64,000 bases of DNA from Actinopolymorpha alba DSM 45243 (GTDB lineage: Bacteria > Actinomycetota > Actinomycetes > Propionibacteriales > Actinopolymorphaceae), in contig NZ_KB892742.1 in the NCBI RefSeq assembly GCF_000373925.1, positions 57,175 through 121,174 of the forward strand. Direction: 5' to 3'. Shown in pieces: positions 62,997 to 64,000 of the stretch. Each line of letters opens with the position of its first letter. The first letter of the stretch is position 1. Made by a program: the position numbers and the translations under genes. The notes beneath the pieces are model-generated. The model made no database searches and had not been told where the DNA came from. It saw nothing but the letters and a program-made list of their open reading frames with translations.

Positions 62997-64000
62997 TCAG
63001 GAGTCGCGTGAGTCGCGCCGGGACAGGCGTACCTCCTCGATGTCAAGCCTGGCTTGCACCTGCCGCAGCACGGTGTCGTCGATGCGGCGTTCGTCGCGGA
63101 GCCTGACCACGGTGGCGCGTTTGTGGGCGAGCAGCGCCAGGCGTAGCGCGGTGTAGTGCTGGTCGTGCCGTACCGCTGGTTCGTCGTCAACGCCGGCGCC
63201 GTCGGCGCGCAGGACCAGCAGGTGCTCCTCGTACTCCCGGCGCAGCCGTTCGATGACCTCCGGGTCGGTGCCAAGCTCGGCGGCGACCCGCGGCATCGCA
63301 GCGAGCGCATCTTCGGCGGCAAGGACCTCGGCGAGGTGGCGTTCCTCCTCGGCGGAGGTGTCGCGGGGTAGCCGGGCCCAGCGCACCACGCTCGGCAGGA
63401 GGAGTCCCTGCAGCACCAAGGTGACCACGATGACCCCGAAGGTCACAAAGATGATCATGTCGCGATCGGGAAACGGCGCGCCCGAGGCGAGCGTTTCTGG
63501 TACCGCAAGGGCCGCGGCGAGCGAGACCGCGCCGCGGAAGCCGGCCATCCCGTGCACCACTCGGGTACGGGCACCGGCGCGGCGCAGGCGCTGCTGCGGG
63601 CGGCGGTCCAGCAGGCGGATGAGGTACGGCGTGGTGAACAGCCAGGCGAAGCGCACCCCGATGACCACCGCGGAGACGACACCAGCCGCGATCAGTGCGA
63701 TGGTGAGGGCGACGCTGGTCAGGCCGCGGACCGCCGACTGCAACTCCAACCCCACAAGGACAAACAGTGCGCCGTTGAGCAGGAAGGTGGCGAGTGACCA
63801 GAACGCCTCCGCCTGCCGGCGCATGCCGGCCACACCCACCAGGCGCGGTCCGGCCTGGCTCATGATGAGCCCACAGACCACGACGGCGAGTACGCCGGAA
63901 GCGTGGATCGCCTCGGCGAGCAGGAACGCCGCGAAGGGGATCAGGATCATGGTCACGTTCCCCAGCAGCGGGTCGTCCAGGCGACGGCGCACCTGCACCC
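62997..64000 (-). CDS. Na+/H+ antiporter, CPA1 type (partial, N-terminus outside the window)
   Basis: The last 333 or more codons are present; the frame runs off the right edge. TMs include VTMILIPFAAFLLAEAIHASGVLAVVVCGLIMS, GALFVLVGLELQSAV and HGMAGFRGAVSLAAALAVPET, the CPA1 TM11-like motif with the conserved Arg (GFRGAVSLA). A cytoplasmic helical tail of about 110 residues (EEERHLAEVLAAEDALAAMPRVAAELG) matches bacterial Na+/H+ exchangers of the TIGR00831 kind. Exchanges Na+ for H+ at the plasma membrane. Confidence 0.92.
   Translation of the reverse strand, partial: VQVRRRLDDPLLGNVTMILIPFAAFLLAEAIHASGVLAVVVCGLIMSQAGPRLVGVAGMRRQAEAFWSLATFLLNGALFVLVGLELQSAVRGLTSVALTIALIAAGVVSAVVIGVRFAWLFTTPYLIRLLDRRPQQRLRRAGARTRVVHGMAGFRGAVSLAAALAVPETLASGAPFPDRDMIIFVTFGVIVVTLVLQGLLLPSVVRWARLPRDTSAEEERHLAEVLAAEDALAAMPRVAAELGTDPEVIERLRREYEEHLLVLRADGAGVDDEPAVRHDQHYTALRLALLAHKRATVVRLRDERRIDDTVLRQVQARLDIEEVRLSRRDSRDS

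Overview
The window is high-GC, densely coded DNA with many GTG starts and long GC-rich intergenic hairpins. It is a chromosomal segment of an actinobacterium. Pointers to this are the three-gene PntAA-PntAB-PntB transhydrogenase, the TadA-associated proteins beside tadA, the LytR_C-domain protein, DUF5063 after recR, and the overlapping lysC-asd pair. The combination with decaprenylphosphoryl-arabinose genes and a fused GlyQS suggests the Propionibacteriales/Actinopolymorpha neighbourhood, but that placement is inference.

Layout. 0-11 kb: an RND efflux permease (minus); a DesK-type histidine kinase whose response regulator is broken by a 1-nt deletion; a dienelactone hydrolase; pntAA-pntAB-pntB; a 22-bp tandem duplication; a family 2 glycosyltransferase. 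11-16 kb: upp, two tadA-associated proteins, tadA, tRNA-Ser(CGA), a K+/H+ antiporter. 16-23 kb: a LytR_C lipid-anchor-less envelope protein, a VapB-like conserved protein, the PEP-dependent dihydroxyacetone kinase system dhaK-dhaL-dhaM (DhaM fused to HPr and a full enzyme I), a PrsW protease. 23-31 kb: an accessory zone of small regulators and enzymes (VapBC, ArsR, DinB-like, PEP-mutase-like, MFS, two GNATs, DUF4267/TetR, HxlR/oxidoreductase) with visible palindromic operators. 31-40 kb: tRNA-Ser(GGA), SRP RNA, dnaX, then a GHL6-type glycosidase/MFS/secreted-protein insert, two or three DnaA boxes, ybaB, recR, DUF5063. 40-45 kb: the DPA synthesis genes (UbiA-type transferase, dprE1, dprE2) and a solitary TnpB, placed between DUF5063 and lysC-asd. 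47-50 kb: a sugar ABC operon in decay, with the binding protein and first permease fused by a deletion. 50-64 kb: DUF418 protein, fused GlyQS, a GT1 glycosyltransferase, a BNR-repeat protein, a serpin lipoprotein, a peptide-type binding protein, GAF protein, methyltransferase, a 42-codon orphan gene, cupin, and an Na+/H+ antiporter cut by the window edge.

The most novel-looking signal is a dispersed intergenic palindrome family with core CCACGTATACGTGG. Four loci carry it. Two of them (12.4 kb and 18.0 kb) are composite elements: two palindromes exactly 62 bp centre to centre, with a conserved, partly self-complementary spacer. Two others are single copies (47.6 kb and 58.1 kb). All lie just past gene ends or inside an operon gap. 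Other points of interest are the Ala at position 387 of DprE1 (the benzothiazinone-target position), the DnaA boxes upstream of ybaB, the direct repeat before lysC, and several 20-25 bp near-perfect inverted repeats that act as gene-end markers without clear U-tracts.
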